A stretch of 64,000 nt of DNA. It comes from Arthrobacter sp. Hiyo8 (GTDB lineage Bacteria; Actinomycetota; Actinomycetes; Actinomycetales; Micrococcaceae). The position numbers and the translations under genes were made by a program. Of this stretch, positions 1 to 10,972 are shown in pieces (the stretch's first letter is position 1; each line of letters starts with the position of its first letter). A model generated the notes under the pieces. The model was not told the origin of the DNA. It was given only the letters and a program-made list of their open reading frames with translations, and did no database searches. The stretch is taken from assembly GCA_001549895.1 (NCBI GenBank), contig AP014719.1, forward strand, positions 1 to 64,000. Direction: 5' to 3'.

Positions 1-731
1 GGCCGCCTGGGGCACGGTGAGGTCTTTGGCATCGACGGAGAAGAAGTACTGGCTCGCGGCCTGGATGCCGTAGGCGTTGGCGTTGAAGGAGACGATGTTG
101 AGGTAGCCGGCGAGGATCTGGTCCTTCGTGAACTGCTTCTCGAGGCCGATGGCGAGCTTCATCTCCCGGAGTTTGTCGTTGATGCTCTTCTGGCCGTTGA
201 GCACGACCTGGGCGTCTTTGCCCTGGGCGATGAGGTTCTCGTTGAGCACGTTGGTCACGTATTGCTGGGTCAGCGTGGAGGCGCCCTGCCGGGCCCCGCC
301 GCTGTTCGTCACGAGGGCGCGGAGGATGCCTGTCGGGTCGATGCCCCGTGCTGGTAGAAGCGGGAGTCCTCGATCGCGATGATCGCGTTCTTGATGTTGG
401 GGGACATCTGCTCGAGGGGAACCTGGGTGCGGTTCTCGTTGAACAGTGTCGCGATCTGGGATCCGTCCGCGGCGAGGACCCTCGTCACCTGCCCGGCAGG
501 GGCCACGGTCAGCTCGCTGGGCAGTCCGTTGAAGAACTGGGCCGAGCCGTTGGCCGTGATCCCGGCCACGGCCGCGGCGGGCACCATCAGGCCGGCCACG
601 AGCATCCCGCAGACGGCGCTCACGCCGAGGAAGACCAGGATCCGGCCGAGCGTTGTTCCCGTGTCCAGGAGCCGGTTCCTGCCGCGCGTCACAGCTGCCG
701 CCATAGAAGGTGTCTGCGGCTTTCGGGGCAC
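1..731 (-). CDS. Class A penicillin-binding protein, N-terminal part (runs off left edge; one frameshift)
   Basis: Bifunctional peptidoglycan glycosyltransferase/transpeptidase, membrane-anchored and acting outside the cytoplasmic membrane. After a basic N-terminus there is one membrane segment (around LGRILVFLGVSAVCGMLVAG), then the start of the glycosyltransferase family 51 domain with its catalytic glutamate in IEDSRFYQHG. The reading frame breaks at about 345: the conserved continuation (IDPTGILRAL, ASTLTQQYVTN, EKQFTKDQILAGYLN) is read one frame over down to base 1. The break lies in a G run and looks like one lost base. The transpeptidase domain lies outside the window. The start is uncertain between 731 and an internal ATG at 704; neither has an obvious ribosome binding site. 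Confidence 0.85.
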
Positions 732-941
732 GCCGGATCCCCCATCTGGCCAGGGCCGAATTCGTATCTCTTGAACATATCTTCCTCAGCTTCTCCGGCG
801 ATGGATCGTGGTGGTTCTCGGGCGTCGTGCCCGCGCTTCTCAAGCGCCCCGGTGGTGAGCGGTGCCCGCATTTCAGGCACGTGGGCCAGGTGTGGTCGGG
901 TCCGGGCCGGCATAACGGCACGGCAGGTCAGCCGCCGGCCG

Positions 942-1814
942 TCAGCGGTTCAGAGGAGTGCGGGGCGGAGTCCCCGGCACGGCCGTCGAGCGTCTGCGCC
1001 GGAACAGCAGGACGAACGCGACGGCGCCCGCGAGGAAGATCAGGGCGGCAACCCAGGTGTTCACCCGGAGCCCGAGGATCAAGTTGGCATAGTCGGAGCG
1101 CATCAGTTCAAAAGCGAAGCGCCCCGCCGTGTACCCGGCAACATACAGGGAGAACACGCTTCCCGCCCCGAGAGTGAAGCGCCGGTCCACATACAAAAGA
1201 AGAAGCCGACGACGACACACCACAGCGATTCGTAAAGGAACGTGGGCTGGAAATAGCCCAGCACCACCGGTGCGCCCGCGGGATCAGTCACCGCCGACCC
1301 AGTGGCAGCGTCCATCTGATGGATCTGGAGCTTCCACGGCAGAGCGGTCGGATCCCCGTAGAGCTCGTTGTTGAACCAGTTACCCCACCGGCCCAGGGCC
1401 TGGGCAAAAACCACCCCCGGCGCCACCGCGTCCAGGAACGCTATGAGAGACACGTTCGCCCTCCGGCAGCCGATCCATGCCCCCACGATCCCCAGGGCCA
1501 CGGCGCCCCAGATCCCCAGTCCGCCATCCCAGATGGCAAAGGCATTCCACGGATTCTTCCCCGGAAGGAAGTAGAGCTCGGGTCGGTGATGACGTGGTAG
1601 ATCCGGCCGCCGATGATCCCCGCGGGCACCGCCCAGAGGCAGATGTCCAGCACCTGCCCGGGCGCACCGCCCCGGCGGTCCAACGCCGGGAAGTGAGCCA
1701 GACGGCCACCACGATCCCGGCCAGGATGCACAGGGCGTAGAAGTGGATGGTCACAGGGCCCACGTGAAAGGCGCTCACGGTCGGCGACGGAAAGAAAGAA
1801 TCAGAGGCAGTCAT
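942..1814 (-). CDS. lgt: Prolipoprotein diacylglyceryl transferase (several frameshifts)
   Basis: Integral membrane enzyme that transfers diacylglycerol from phosphatidylglycerol to the lipobox cysteine of prolipoproteins. The N-terminus MTASDSFFPSPTVSAFHVGP leads into a membrane segment (FYALCILAGIVVAVWL). Next come the Lgt signatures GIIGGRIYHVITD and the HGG-loop/Arg region GRWGNWFNNELYG, then QPTFLYESLW near the C-terminus and a final membrane segment before an Arg-rich tail. About 290 codons, normal for the family. The protein must be stitched from three frames, with breaks near 1670, 1560-1500 and 1200. The start is the ATG at 1814, fixed by the conserved N-terminus. Confidence 0.88.
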
Positions 1815-1876
1815 GGAGATTCGGGATCCTGTTCGGGAAGTTAAGGCAAAAACAGTGTTGTTCGGCAACCTTGAGG

Positions 1877-3386
1877 TCAGCCGGGTTCCGGAGGGCCCTC
1901 CGGGCCGGGAACAGCCTTGGGGCGGGAGCGCCGTCCCAGGAATGACAGTATGGCTGCCGTGGCACCCAGGACCGCGAAGAGTGCAACGGCCATCCGGAAG
2001 CCAAGTCCGGAAACCGCCGGGGAGCCGGCGCTGTTGCCCAGGGCGTTGGCGAGGGAGTACGCGACGGCGCCCAGGGCCACGCCCAGGGAGGTTCCGACCC
2101 CCCTGGTCATGTTCAACACTCCGCTGACCATGCCGGCCTGGTGGTCGTGCCCGGCCGCTGCCACGGACGCGTTGTTGGCCGGGGTGAACAGGCCCAGGCC
2201 CAGTCCCATGGCCGCGAGAGCCGCTGCCGTGACCCACAGATCATGGGAGGAAAAAACCAGCACGGCCAGCGCGGCCGCGGCCAGTCCCATCCCGGCCGAT
2301 GCCGGCAACCGGGCGCCGAACCGGTCCGCCAGCAGGCCTGCAACCGGGGCAACGAGTCCCAACGAGACCGGCAGGACCGTCAGTAACAGTCCGGCCTGGG
2401 CCGGGGGAAGGAAATACTCCGATTCCAGGTGCAGCGGCGTGACGAAGAGGACCCCGAACAGGACGAGATAGCCCAGCAATCCCGTCGCGACGCCCCGGCT
2501 GAAGGTCCCGGACCGGAAGAGTGTCAGGTCCACCAAGGGGTGTCTTGCCCGGCGTTCACGCAGGACAAAGAGGACGAAGAGAACCAGCGATCCGGCCAGC
2601 AGCCCAAGAACGGTGAGGTTGCCGAAACCGGACCTGGATGCCTCCGACAAAGCCAGGAGCAGGGCGCCGACGGCCGGCATCAGGGCCGTGAGCCCCGGCC
2701 AGTCCAGCCGGGTGCGGGGGCCTTGACGTGGGTGCGCGGGAGCAGGAACCAGCCCAGCAGCAGGCCGATGACCCCTGCGGGGATGTTGACGAAGAACACC
2801 CACCGCCACCCGCCCAGACCGATGAGGAGCCCACCGACGGAGGGGCCCATGGCCAGGCCGATGGCCTGCGCGGCACCCTGGAGGCCGATGGCCTTGCCGA
2901 GTTTCGCGGCGGGCATGCTGGTCCGGATCAGCGCAACACTGTTGGCCTGCAGCATGGCCGCTCCGACCGCTTGCACGGCCCTGGCCACCAGGAGCCAGGT
3001 GATGTCGGGGAAAGGGCGCACCCCAGGGACGCGATCGTGAACAAAGCGAACCCATAGGTGTAGAGCAGCTTCCGCCCCACCATGTCCGCCAGCCGGCCGA
3101 CCGCCGAGATGCTGCCCACCAGCACCAGAAGATAGATCAGCGCCACCCACTCCACCTGGGCGAGAGAGGCGTTCATGTCAGACCTGATGGCCGGCACCGC
3201 CAGCGTCACGATGCTGGCATCCAGCTGGCCTATGAACGCACCGATACACACCGTCGCGACAACCAGCCACGGCGCACCGGGCCGTCGCCGGATCCAGTCC
3301 GGCCTCGCCGGTTCCCGCCACAGCCTCCCCCAGCCGGTGGGTGAGGCTGTGTAAGCGGCGGCCCCTGAAGAAAGTTGTTCGGTCAC
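1877..3386 (-). CDS. DHA2-type (14-TM) MFS drug efflux transporter (two frameshifts)
   Basis: Proton-coupled multidrug efflux pump of the major facilitator superfamily, EmrB/QacA-like. The N-terminal segment holds FIGQLDASIVTLAVPAI (motif D1-like, typical of 14-TM exporters) and GRLADMVGRK (motif A). Motif C-like glycines follow in GLAMGPSVGG. Many hydrophobic helices continue to the C-terminal SFLGRRSRPK. The protein lies in three frames with breaks near 3020 and 2715, about 500 residues in total. The start is a GTG at 3386 (VTEQLSSG). It is divergent from a MarR regulator 41 bp away, which suggests local repression relieved by substrate. Confidence 0.87.
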
Positions 3387-3427
3387 AGAACTATTCTATA
3401 GGGGGACTACCGGGATAGGCTAATGCC
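3387..3427. promoter_or_regulatory. Divergent promoter/operator between MFS pump and MarR regulator
   Basis: Only 41 bp separate the two divergent start codons, so promoters and operator must overlap here or inside the genes. The stretch holds CTATTC and GGATAG, near-inverted half sites 16 bp apart, which is a plausible MarR dimer site. The assignment is inferred from layout; the half-site match is weak. Confidence 0.35.
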
Positions 3428-3967
3428 ATGAACACCGCCAATGCCTCCGCCCCGGCCACCGACCCGGCGGTCCGTGACTATGCCGGCGCCGATGCGTGGT
3501 CGCTGACCGGGGTGATCACGCGCCTGCGGCGGGTCCTGCGTTCGAGCGTGCGGCAGGAGTTCCCCTGGGAATCCCTGCCCATGGCCCAGGTCGAGGTCCT
3601 GCAACGCCTCGCCGACGAACCCGGCATGGGCGTCAGCGACCTCGCCGACCGCCAACGGCTGGCCACCAACACGGTCAGCAGCCTGGTCCAGCAAATGGTC
3701 ACCGCAGGACTGCTCGAGCGCACCCCCCGTCCGGGTGACCGCAGGGCCGTGAACCTGAACCTGACGCAGAACGGCACGGAGATACTGGCAGCATGGCAGG
3801 CCGCCAATGACCGAAGACTCGGCCAAGCCTTGGAACGGCTCCCGGAGGCCTACCGGAACGTCATAGAAAACGCCGTGCCGGCCCTGGCCGCCCTCGCCGC
3901 GCTGCTGGAGGCCGAAGACCAGACCCGGAACCGGGACCAGGCCCGGCAAAACGGGACACGACCGTGA
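3428..3967 (+). CDS. MarR-family transcriptional regulator
   Basis: Intact 179-residue protein with the winged helix-turn-helix of MarR regulators. The recognition part is around GVSDLADRQRLATNTVSSLV, followed by the wing with the family signature RTPRPGDRRAVNLNLT. Helical N- and C-termini would form the dimer interface. It probably represses the divergent DHA2 pump gene and itself, with relief by a small phenolic or drug ligand; this is inferred from the family and the arrangement. It overlaps the next gene by 4 bases (GTGA), so the two are translationally coupled. Confidence 0.92.
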   Translation: MNTANASAPATDPAVRDYAGADAWSLTGVITRLRRVLRSSVRQEFPWESLPMAQVEVLQRLADEPGMGVSDLADRQRLATNTVSSLVQQMVTAGLLERTPRPGDRRAVNLNLTQNGTEILAAWQAANDRRLGQALERLPEAYRNVIENAVPALAALAALLEAEDQTRNRDQARQNGTRP

Positions 3968-4170
3968 CCAGCACTCCCCGGCCGCTACGCACCGGCAGGT
4001 ACTGGCCCGTTCTCCTGCTCGACATCACAGCGGTCACCGTCCTTCTCGCCCTCGCCCTGACGCTGCCCGCCGGCCCGTGGTGGTGGATCCTGGCCGTCCT
4101 CTGGGCCGCCGTCGCCTGCCGGCGGGCCCTCAACGAACACCAAAGCCGCGCCGCGCGGGAACACCGCTAG
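3964..4170 (+). CDS. Small two-helix membrane protein
   Basis: A 68-residue protein starting at a GTG that overlaps the MarR stop codon. Residues 14-30 and 34-50 are hydrophobic (VLLLDITAVTVLLALAL and WWWILAVLWAAVACRR), then a short basic tail with NEHQSRAAREHR. I do not recognise a named family. Coupling to the regulator suggests co-expression with the efflux locus. Confidence 0.6.
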   Translation: MTSTPRPLRTGRYWPVLLLDITAVTVLLALALTLPAGPWWWILAVLWAAVACRRALNEHQSRAAREHR

Positions 4171-4229
4171 AAGGCCCGGCACTCCTGAACGTGACGTGAG
4201 CCGCCAAGTTTGTAGCGGTGCGGCGCCTG

Positions 4230-4828
4230 CCTGTGTGATCGTGGTCGAGTGAATCCCGGACTTATTGAGGACTGGACATGGGTCGGACGTGATTTGGGCC
4301 TGCTTGGCCAGAAGCCCGGCCTACACGGCTGGGCTTCGCTTTGTTGCTGAAGTTCTTCGAGATCGAGGCGAGATTCCCGACTGGGCCAGATGGGCTCGAT
4401 CCCGCGGCGGTGGCCTATGTTTCTGAGCAGGTCGGAGTTCCGGCGGAAGGCCTTGTCTCGTATATGTGAACGGGGCGGACAATCGAGCGTCATCGCTCCG
4501 ATATCCGATCAGTGTTTGGTTTCCGGGAGTTCACCTCCGCTGATGGGCCCGCTGGCGGGCTGGTTGGCGGAGAGGGTGTGTCCGTCGGAGGTTCGTGAGT
4601 CTGCGCTTGTGGAGGCTTTGCTGGCACGGTGCCGTCAGGAGCGGATTGAGCCGCCGGGGCGTGTGGGCAGGATTGTTGGTGCTGGCCGGGCGTTGTTTGA
4701 GCAGCGCCTATGTGCTGATGTCGTCAAGGTTTTGGGGCAGGACGGAGCTGCTGGCCTGGAAGCTCTCGTCGCTGACGGTGCAGCGGGTTCTCTGTTGTCG
4801 GTGTTGAAGGCTGATCCGCGATCCCGGA
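4230..4828 (+). pseudogene. Tn3-family transposase, N-terminal fragment
   Basis: The fragment carries the N-terminal (DUF4158-like) region of a Tn3-family transposase. Matching pieces in order are IEDWTWVGRD, LKFFEIEARFP, DPAAVAYVSEQVGVPAEGL, WLAERVCPSEVRE, ALLARCRQERIEPPGRVGR and SLLSVLKADP. Several frame changes separate them. The catalytic C-terminal two thirds of the usual ~1000 residues are absent. The match stops at about 4825, where an oppositely oriented IS1249-like fragment starts. Confidence 0.75.
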
Positions 4829-5275
4829 ACCACCGTCGGTGATCACGACCCGCGGGGCCGGGAAGCGTCCGATCAATGCCGCCCACGCGGCCTTCTTCTC
4901 GGTGTCACACCACTGCCAGCCCAGCACGTGCTCACCGGCAACGGCGATCAGGCAGCACCACGAACCGACGTGGATCCCGTCGACCTGGACTTGGTCGTGG
5001 ACCTCCCCGGTCACCGGGATCCGCAGGGCAACGTTCCAGCACCAGGCCGTGCGGCGCCGGAATGACCGGGCGGAACCGAACGAGGTCAGCGATGACTGAT
5101 TGGAGGTGCCCATCAGCCAGGCAAGGAACGCCTCGAGTTCGGAGCGTCTGCTGACGTCCTGGCGTTCACCGGAGCGGCTGGCCCGCAGCCCAGGCACCGG
5201 TAGCGCTGCTTACCCGCGGCCGTTTTTCCGTTCCGTACCAGCGCCTGACCGCAGACCAGACATTCCAGAGATACG
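4815..5275 (-). pseudogene. IS1249-like (IS256-group) transposase, N-terminal fragment
   Basis: The N-terminus is a zinc ribbon read near 5265-5190 (LECLVCGQALVRNGK, RCLGCGPA). A frame change near 5170 leads into RSELEAFLAWLMG, then SFRRRTAWCWNVALRIP, GEVHDQVQVDGIHVGSWCCL and ITDGGSGI, which includes the first catalytic Asp region. The remainder of the roughly 400-residue transposase is missing. It abuts the Tn3 fragment tail to tail, so one element probably cut into the other before decay. Confidence 0.72.
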
Positions 5276-5292
5276 CAAGCGCCCCAGCCACC

Positions 5293-5311
5293 CTAAGCTT
5301 CCAAAGCTTAG
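5293..5311. repeat. Perfect short inverted repeat (8-bp arms, 3-bp loop)
   Basis: CTAAGCTT, then CCA, then AAGCTTAG. It lies just upstream of the IS1249-like fragment and may belong to the end of that element or be a hairpin. There is no T run to make it a clear terminator. Confidence 0.5.
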
Positions 5312-6121
5312 CTATCCCGAAATTCACCCGCCAACACTGGGAAGCAAGCCCCTCCCATACACACGTTTTGTCCTATAACCCCTGTTGCGTAGTTGTCAGG
5401 GGGAGGGAAACGCCCCGCCCGGATCGGACAACCTGGACGGGACGTTCACCGTTCTCCCAATATGACTAGTGGAGACCATGTGCGGAGACGGTGATTCACA
5501 GCCTAGGCCTCCGTGCATGCCAGCGGGAAGGATTCGTCTTCCATGCCGATTCCGTTTTCGAGTTCTCGGAAAACCCGTCCGCAAACAAGGATTCAATGGC
5601 TCTAACCGGACACCCGTCAAGGGGCAGGGGTAAACCCGAACCAGACGGTCGTGCAGTCGACGTTGAACATTCCGTGCAATCGTCTTCGGAAACGACAACG
5701 AAGGAAACCAGCGACGCTGCCTCAAACTCGTCGCTTTCCCCACAAGATCCGCCGCGGGAAGGCCATACCGTAGACCTTGGTTCGGTAGCGAAGTCCGTGC
5801 CGGGAAGGCCCCGCAGGCCCACGCTCTGGCGGCCGAAGGGTTATTGAAGGCCCTGTGACGAGACGGTGGGTGCTTCTGTGGTCAAAGAGGCAGAAGTGAC
5901 ATATGTTAACCATGCGCCCCAGGTTTGCTCTGCTCTGGGCTGGTTGGGACGCACAATCGGAGACTCCCGGACATTCCTGTGCCGCAGACGCCAAAACCGC
6001 TGGTAGAACGCTGCAGCGGACGAGCGTCCCGCGCGCTTTGGCCCGGAAGCCGCCGGTGGCCGTCCTTCCCCGGACCGGAAGGGTCCTGTCCTGTTACGTC
6101 GGCTTTCAAAAAGGGGTTCCT
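5312..6121. other. No gene supported; upstream region of the S53 peptidase
   Basis: I see no reading frame with family features on either strand over this stretch. It lies between insertion-sequence debris and the secreted peptidase gene and probably includes that gene's promoter. An AAGGGG just before 6122 is a plausible ribosome binding site. Confidence 0.5.
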
Positions 6122-7226
6122 GTGTTGGGTTTGCGTCGATTGGCTCCGGTTCTAACGGTTTCCTTCGCCCTGGTGCTCGCCGCTGGCGGTGCGGCCACCG
6201 CAGATGGCGGAGTAGCTACCGAGCACTACGCCAGTCACCCGCTCCATGTCAGGCCCGGTGTTTCCACGACCCCTACGGGACTGTCCCCGGGCGCGGTCAA
6301 GTCGGCGTACAACTTCCCGACAGGAGCAACGGCCGGGCCGGCACGACGATCGCCATCGTGGACGCCTACGACGATCCGAACATCGAAGCCGACCTCGGCG
6401 TGTTCAGCAGCCAGTTCGGCTTGCCGTCATGCACCACCGCGAACGGGTGCTTCAGCAAAGTCGACCAGGCCGGCGGCACGAAGTATCCGCGCACCGACTC
6501 GGGATGGGCACTGGAGATCTCCCTTGACGTCCAGTGGGCCCACGCCATCGCCCCGGGGCGAAGATTCTGCTCGTCGAGGCCGGCAGCACTAGCTTCACGA
6601 ATCTGCTGGCTGCCGAAGACTACGCGGCAGGGCACGCCCAGTACGTTTCCGACAGCTGGGGCGGCGCCGAGTTCAGCGGAGAGTCAGCCTACGACTCTCA
6701 CTTCACGCGCAGCGGGGTGAGTTTCTTCGTCTCCTCGGGCGACTCGGGTACACCGGCGTCCTACCCCTCGGCTTCACCGAACGTCATCTCCGTCGGCGGC
6801 ACCACACTGAACTTCACCAGCACCGGCGCGTTCTCCAGCGAAACGGGCTGGAGCGGCTCCGGCGGCGGGTGCAGCGCATACGAGACCGCGGCAGGAGCCC
6901 AGTCCGGGTTCAGCCAGTACCCGCAGGTCAATTGCGGCACGAAGCGGGCCACACCGGATGTCTCTCTTGACGCCGACCCCGCCTCGGGGGTGTCGGTCTA
7001 CGACTCGGTACTCTACCAAGGCCAGTCCGGGTGGTGGACCGTCGGCGGGACGAGCGCCTCAGCCCCGATGTGGGCGGCACGCTCAGCCGATACCGGCGCC
7101 GTGGTCGACGCCGGGTATGTCTACGGCAAAAGCATCACCTACCGTGACATCACGGTAGGTAACAACGGAGCGTCCTGCCTCACCGGGTTGGACCTCGTGA
7201 CCGGCCGGGGAAGCTGGATCGGCTGA
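6122..7226 (+). CDS. Secreted S53-family (sedolisin-like) serine peptidase (two frameshifts)
   Basis: Secreted acid-type serine carboxyl peptidase. It starts at GTG 6122 with signal sequence LAPVLTVSFALVLAAGGAA. The catalytic region has VDAYDDPNIEADL, then the Glu/Asp pair of the family in DSGWALEISLDVQWAHAIAP. Further on are VSDSWGG and FFVSSGDSG, and the nucleophile motif GGTSASAPMW near the C-terminus. The calcium-site-like end (YRDITVGNNG, GLDLVTGRGS) is present. Frame breaks lie near 6340 and 6555. The pro-region before the catalytic domain is short or absent compared with typical sedolisins. Confidence 0.82.
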
Positions 7227-7462
7227 CCCCTCCGGGGGCCGGCCGGTCCGTTGAACCTCCAAGCCCAGTACGGGACACCATCCACCGAGCAGTCCAGAAC
7301 GCCGGCGCTCGGGAGTCAGGAAGTGGCCAACGTCGGAACAAGGTCATCTCCCGCGGCCGCGCCAGCTAAAAGACCGGTGTCCGCGCGGAGGCCACGTCAG
7401 GCCCAATCCGGATTCACCGCCATTTGGACAGTCTCTGTCACGGGACGGTCAGACCCCACTGT

Positions 7463-8535
7463 TCAGCCGTTGGTGAGGGTGATGTCGTCGAGGTACATCC
7501 AGGTGTCGTCGGCGGGGCTGGAGCCGTCGAGGTGGACGTTGTACCAGAGGGTGATGGTTTGGCCTTTGTAGGCGGTGAGGTCGGCGGTGAGCTGGGTCCA
7601 GGTGCCGTTGTTGTTGCAGAGTTTGAAGAGGCTGCCCAGGGTGGTGCCGGTGGTGGTGCGGACTTGTGCTTCCATCCAGTCGTACGGGCAGGCGTTGCCG
7701 GTGCAGGGGTCTTCCTGGCTGTGGGGCTGGTACCAGAAGGACAGGGTGGTGGTTCCGGTGGCGGGGATGGTGATGGTCTGGGACAGGCTGCTGTCCCCGA
7801 GGGGTTCGGTTCCTGAGGCCAGGCCCAGGAGCGCGGAGCCGGTGCCGGTGTGGGCGGTGGTGGAGGCCACGGGTGCCCTGACCCCGCCGGTGGTCCAGGA
7901 GGTGAGCCCGGATTCGAAGCCGCCGTTGGTGATGGCCGAGGTCGTTGTTCCGGAGGGGGTGACCGGTGCCGAGGCCGCCGAGGCCGGGAGGTGCCGACGG
8001 CGTTCGTGGCGGTGACGGTGAAGGTGTAGGCGGTGCCGTTGGTGAGTCCGGTGATGTTCGCCGTCGTCGCGGGCGGGTTTCCGGTCACGGTGACCGGGCC
8101 AGGGTGGTGGTTCCGGCGTGCGGGTGACCGCGTAGGAGGTGATCGCCGAGCCGCCGTTGGCCGGCGCGGTCCAGGACACGGTTGCCGAGGCGTTCCCGGC
8201 CGTCGCGGTCACCCCGGTGGGAGCGGCGGGTGCCGTCGCCGTCGTGGTGGGGTGACCGGTGCCGAGGTGGCGGAGGCCGGGACGTGCCGATGGCGTTCGT
8301 TGCGGTCACGGTGAAGGTGTAGGCGGTGCCGTTGGTGAGCCCGGTGACGGTGGTGCTGGTGGCGGGCGGGTTTCCGGTGACGGTGACCGGGCCAGGGCGG
8401 TGGCGCCGGCGTGCGGGGTCACGGCGTAGGAGGTGATCGCGGAGCCGCCGTTGGCCGGCGCGGTCCAGGACACGGTTGCCGAGGCGTTCCCCGCCGTCGC
8501 CGTCACAGCGGTCGGTGCGGCAGGCGCCGTCGCCG
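7463..8535 (-). repeat. Intragenic tandem unit 2 (FN3-FN3-CBM, ~1.07 kb)
   Basis: The second copy of the modular unit of the deacetylase gene. Two FN3 modules (signature WTAPANGGSAITSYAV, GTAYTFTVTATNA) lead to a carbohydrate-binding module beginning NGGFESGLTSWTTGG and ending DDTWMYLDDITLTNG. It closely matches the unit at 8545-9615 in sequence and order. Confidence 0.75.
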
Positions 8536-10972
8536 TCGTTTGGCTGTTGGTGAGGGTGACGTCGTCGAGGTACATCCATGTGTCGTCCGCCGGGCTGGAA
8601 CCGTCGAGGTGGACGTTGAACCACAGCACGACGCTCTGGCCGTCGTAGGCGGAGAGATCGGCGCTGAACTGGGTCCAGGTACCGGAGTTGCTGCAGAGCT
8701 TGAACAGGCTGGCCAGGACCGTGCCGCTGGTGGTGCGCACCTGTGCTTCCATCCAGTCGTACTTGCACGTGGTGCCGCTGCAGGTATCGTCTGCGGTGTG
8801 GGGCTGGTACCAGAAGGACAGCGTCGATGTCCCGGAGGCCGGCATCGTGATGGTCTGGGCAACATTGCTATCGCCCAAAGGTTCCGTACCCGACGGCAGA
8901 CCCAACAACGCGGACCCCGTGCCGGTGTGGGCAACGGTGGAGGCGACGGGCGCTTTGACCCCGCCTGTGGTCCACGACGTCAGCCCGGACTCGAAGCCGC
9001 CGTTGGCGATGGTCGAGGCTGTTGTCGCCGTGGGCGTGACCGGCGCCGACGCCAACGACGCCGGAGACGTGCCGATCGCGTTGGTAGCCGTGACAGTGAA
9101 CGTGTACGCCGTGCCGTTGGTCAGCCCAGTCACAGTGGTGTTGGTAGCCGGGGGTGTACCGGTCACCGTCACCGGAGCCAAAGCCGTACCCCCAGCAGAA
9201 GGCGTCACGGCGTAGGAGGTGATCGCGGATCCCCATTAGACGGCGCCGTCCAGGACACCGCAGCGGAGGCGTTCCCGCCGTCGCGGTCACCCCGGTGGGA
9301 GCGGCAGGCGCCGTGGCGGTCGCCGTGGGAGTGACCGGTGCCGACGCCGACGACGCCGGAGACGTGCCGATCGCGTTCGTCGCCGTCACCGTAAACGTGT
9401 ACGCGGTGCCGTTAGCCAGCCCTGTCACCGTCGCCGTCGTCGCCGGCGGGTTCCCGGTCACCGTCACCGGTGCCAGAGCGGTAGTGCCCGCATGCGGAGT
9501 GACGGCATAGGAGGTAATCGCCGATCCGCCGTTGGCCGGCGCGGTCCAGGACACGGACGCGGACGCGTTACCCGCCGTCGCGGTCACCCCGGTGGGAGCC
9601 GCGGGGCCGTTGCCGTGACGGGCGTGACGTCGATCATGGAGTAGTCGTCCGTGGTGATCGATCCGTTGGATTGGATGTTCAGTCCGTAGCTGATCCCCGA
9701 GGCGCCCGCCGGAAGAGCCGGCGTGGTCCACGTGATCTGGGTCCAGTTGCTACTGGCGTTGAACAGCGGACTTGCGGTCCAGTAGGTCCAGTACCCGGTT
9801 CCGGTGCGGTAATAGACCTCGAATTGGGTGATGACGTTGGATTTGTACCAGGCGCTGAGCTGATAGATATGGCCGGGAGTGCCCGTGGGTGAGCAGCCGC
9901 CGAGGTCCAGGGCGGCAGGAGCTTCGCGTCACCGCTGACGTACCCGCTCATAGTCAACTGTTCCGCGTTGGTGCCGGTGTGTCCGGGCGAGACCACGGCG
10001 TAGCTGGGCGTGTTGGTGCCGTATCCGCCGCAGCCCAGCACTGCGGAATTCCACTGGTGAGCGTCTCCAGGCTCGGGTTCTGGATCATGTTGGTTCCCTG
10101 TGGGGCGGCGGCGGCGCGGCCGGGCCGGAAACGAGGGGCTGGACCGGCCCACCTATTACCTGGTCAACCGTCTTCACGGCGATGCTGCCCGCCGTCTGTT
10201 GTTGCGCCAGCCAGGAGGCGAATTGGCTGAACAAATCGGGGCTGATGGTGAGCGTCGGATCAGTCCCCACGGCGATGTGGTGGAACGTCAATTGAACCCA
10301 GCCACCGCCCGCAGCCTGCGCCTTGGTCACAGAATTTTCCAGGTCCGTCAGCGTCCACGTGCTGTCCACTTCCTCCGGCGCCGCGGTGTCATACGGGTTG
10401 GCGGGCGGGATGGTCTCCGCAGCAGGCAGTCCCGGATCGTCCTTGCTGTAAAGGTCCCCGAGCCCGCGCGCGCTGTTGAAACCGCAATTCTTCACGATGG
10501 TCTGCACAGCAGGATCCTGGGAAGCGAAGGGGTAGGCAAAACTGGTGACCTTGAAGCCCATGTTTGCCAAAGCGACCCTGCCGTTGCACACCTGCCGTGT
10601 CACTTCATCCGACGTCAACGTCACCAGATCCGGGTGCGTGACCGTGTGCCCGGCAATCTCATTGCCGTCCGCATAGAGTTGCTGCAAGTTGGCCGACGTG
10701 AAATAGCTCGGCTGGTCAACCCACCCGGATGGGACGAAATACGTGCCGTGAAGTCCGAGGTTCTTCAGCGTGGCGGCGGCGGTCAACTGGTCGGCGTTGC
10801 CGTCATCGAAGGTCAGCGTGATGACGGTGTTTGCAGCCGCATGCGCGGGCAAAGCAAAGCCGCTGAGGAGTGCCAGGACCATCGCGGCACACGCTCCAAC
10901 GGCGGCCCAACGGACCCCGAATCGCCGTGTAAGCGTCTGCTCCTGCGTTGAGAGTCTAGCCACAACACTCAC
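7463..10972 (-). CDS. Secreted polysaccharide deacetylase with FN3 and carbohydrate-binding repeats (many frameshifts)
   Basis: Extracellular CE4 (NodB-fold) deacetylase acting on chitin, peptidoglycan or a similar N-acetylated glycan. Signal peptide ends near LPAHA (residue 45). The metal and catalytic motifs are clear: TFDDG at 54-58 and AGHTVTHPDL (HxxxH), followed by FAYPFASQD and VQLTFHHIA. After a PPP linker at about 10100 comes a unique beta-sandwich-like domain (to about 9620). Then come four fibronectin type III modules and two near-identical carbohydrate-binding modules in the order FN3-FN3-CBM-FN3-FN3-CBM. The protein would be about 1,170 residues. At least six single-base frame changes lie in the repeat part. 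It ends at 7463 with the last module (YLDDITLTNG). Confidence 0.85.
8545..9615 (-). repeat. Intragenic tandem unit 1 (FN3-FN3-CBM, ~1.07 kb)
   Basis: The first copy of the unit, with the same FN3 signatures and a CBM containing PLGDSNVAQTITMPA, SFWYQPHTADDTCSG and WMYLDDVTLTN. The length and module order equal the copy at 7463-8535, so the pair most likely arose by tandem duplication. Strong internal identity is also a hazard for assembly. Confidence 0.75.

Noticed and set aside
5396..5847. Overlapping frames of about 115 codons on both strands
   Set aside because: Neither has family features, a good ribosome site or a neighbour relation.
7463..9615. Regular repeats that could suggest a CRISPR array
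   Set aside because: Repeat units are protein-coding FN3 and carbohydrate-binding modules of about 270-470 bp, not short repeats with unique spacers.
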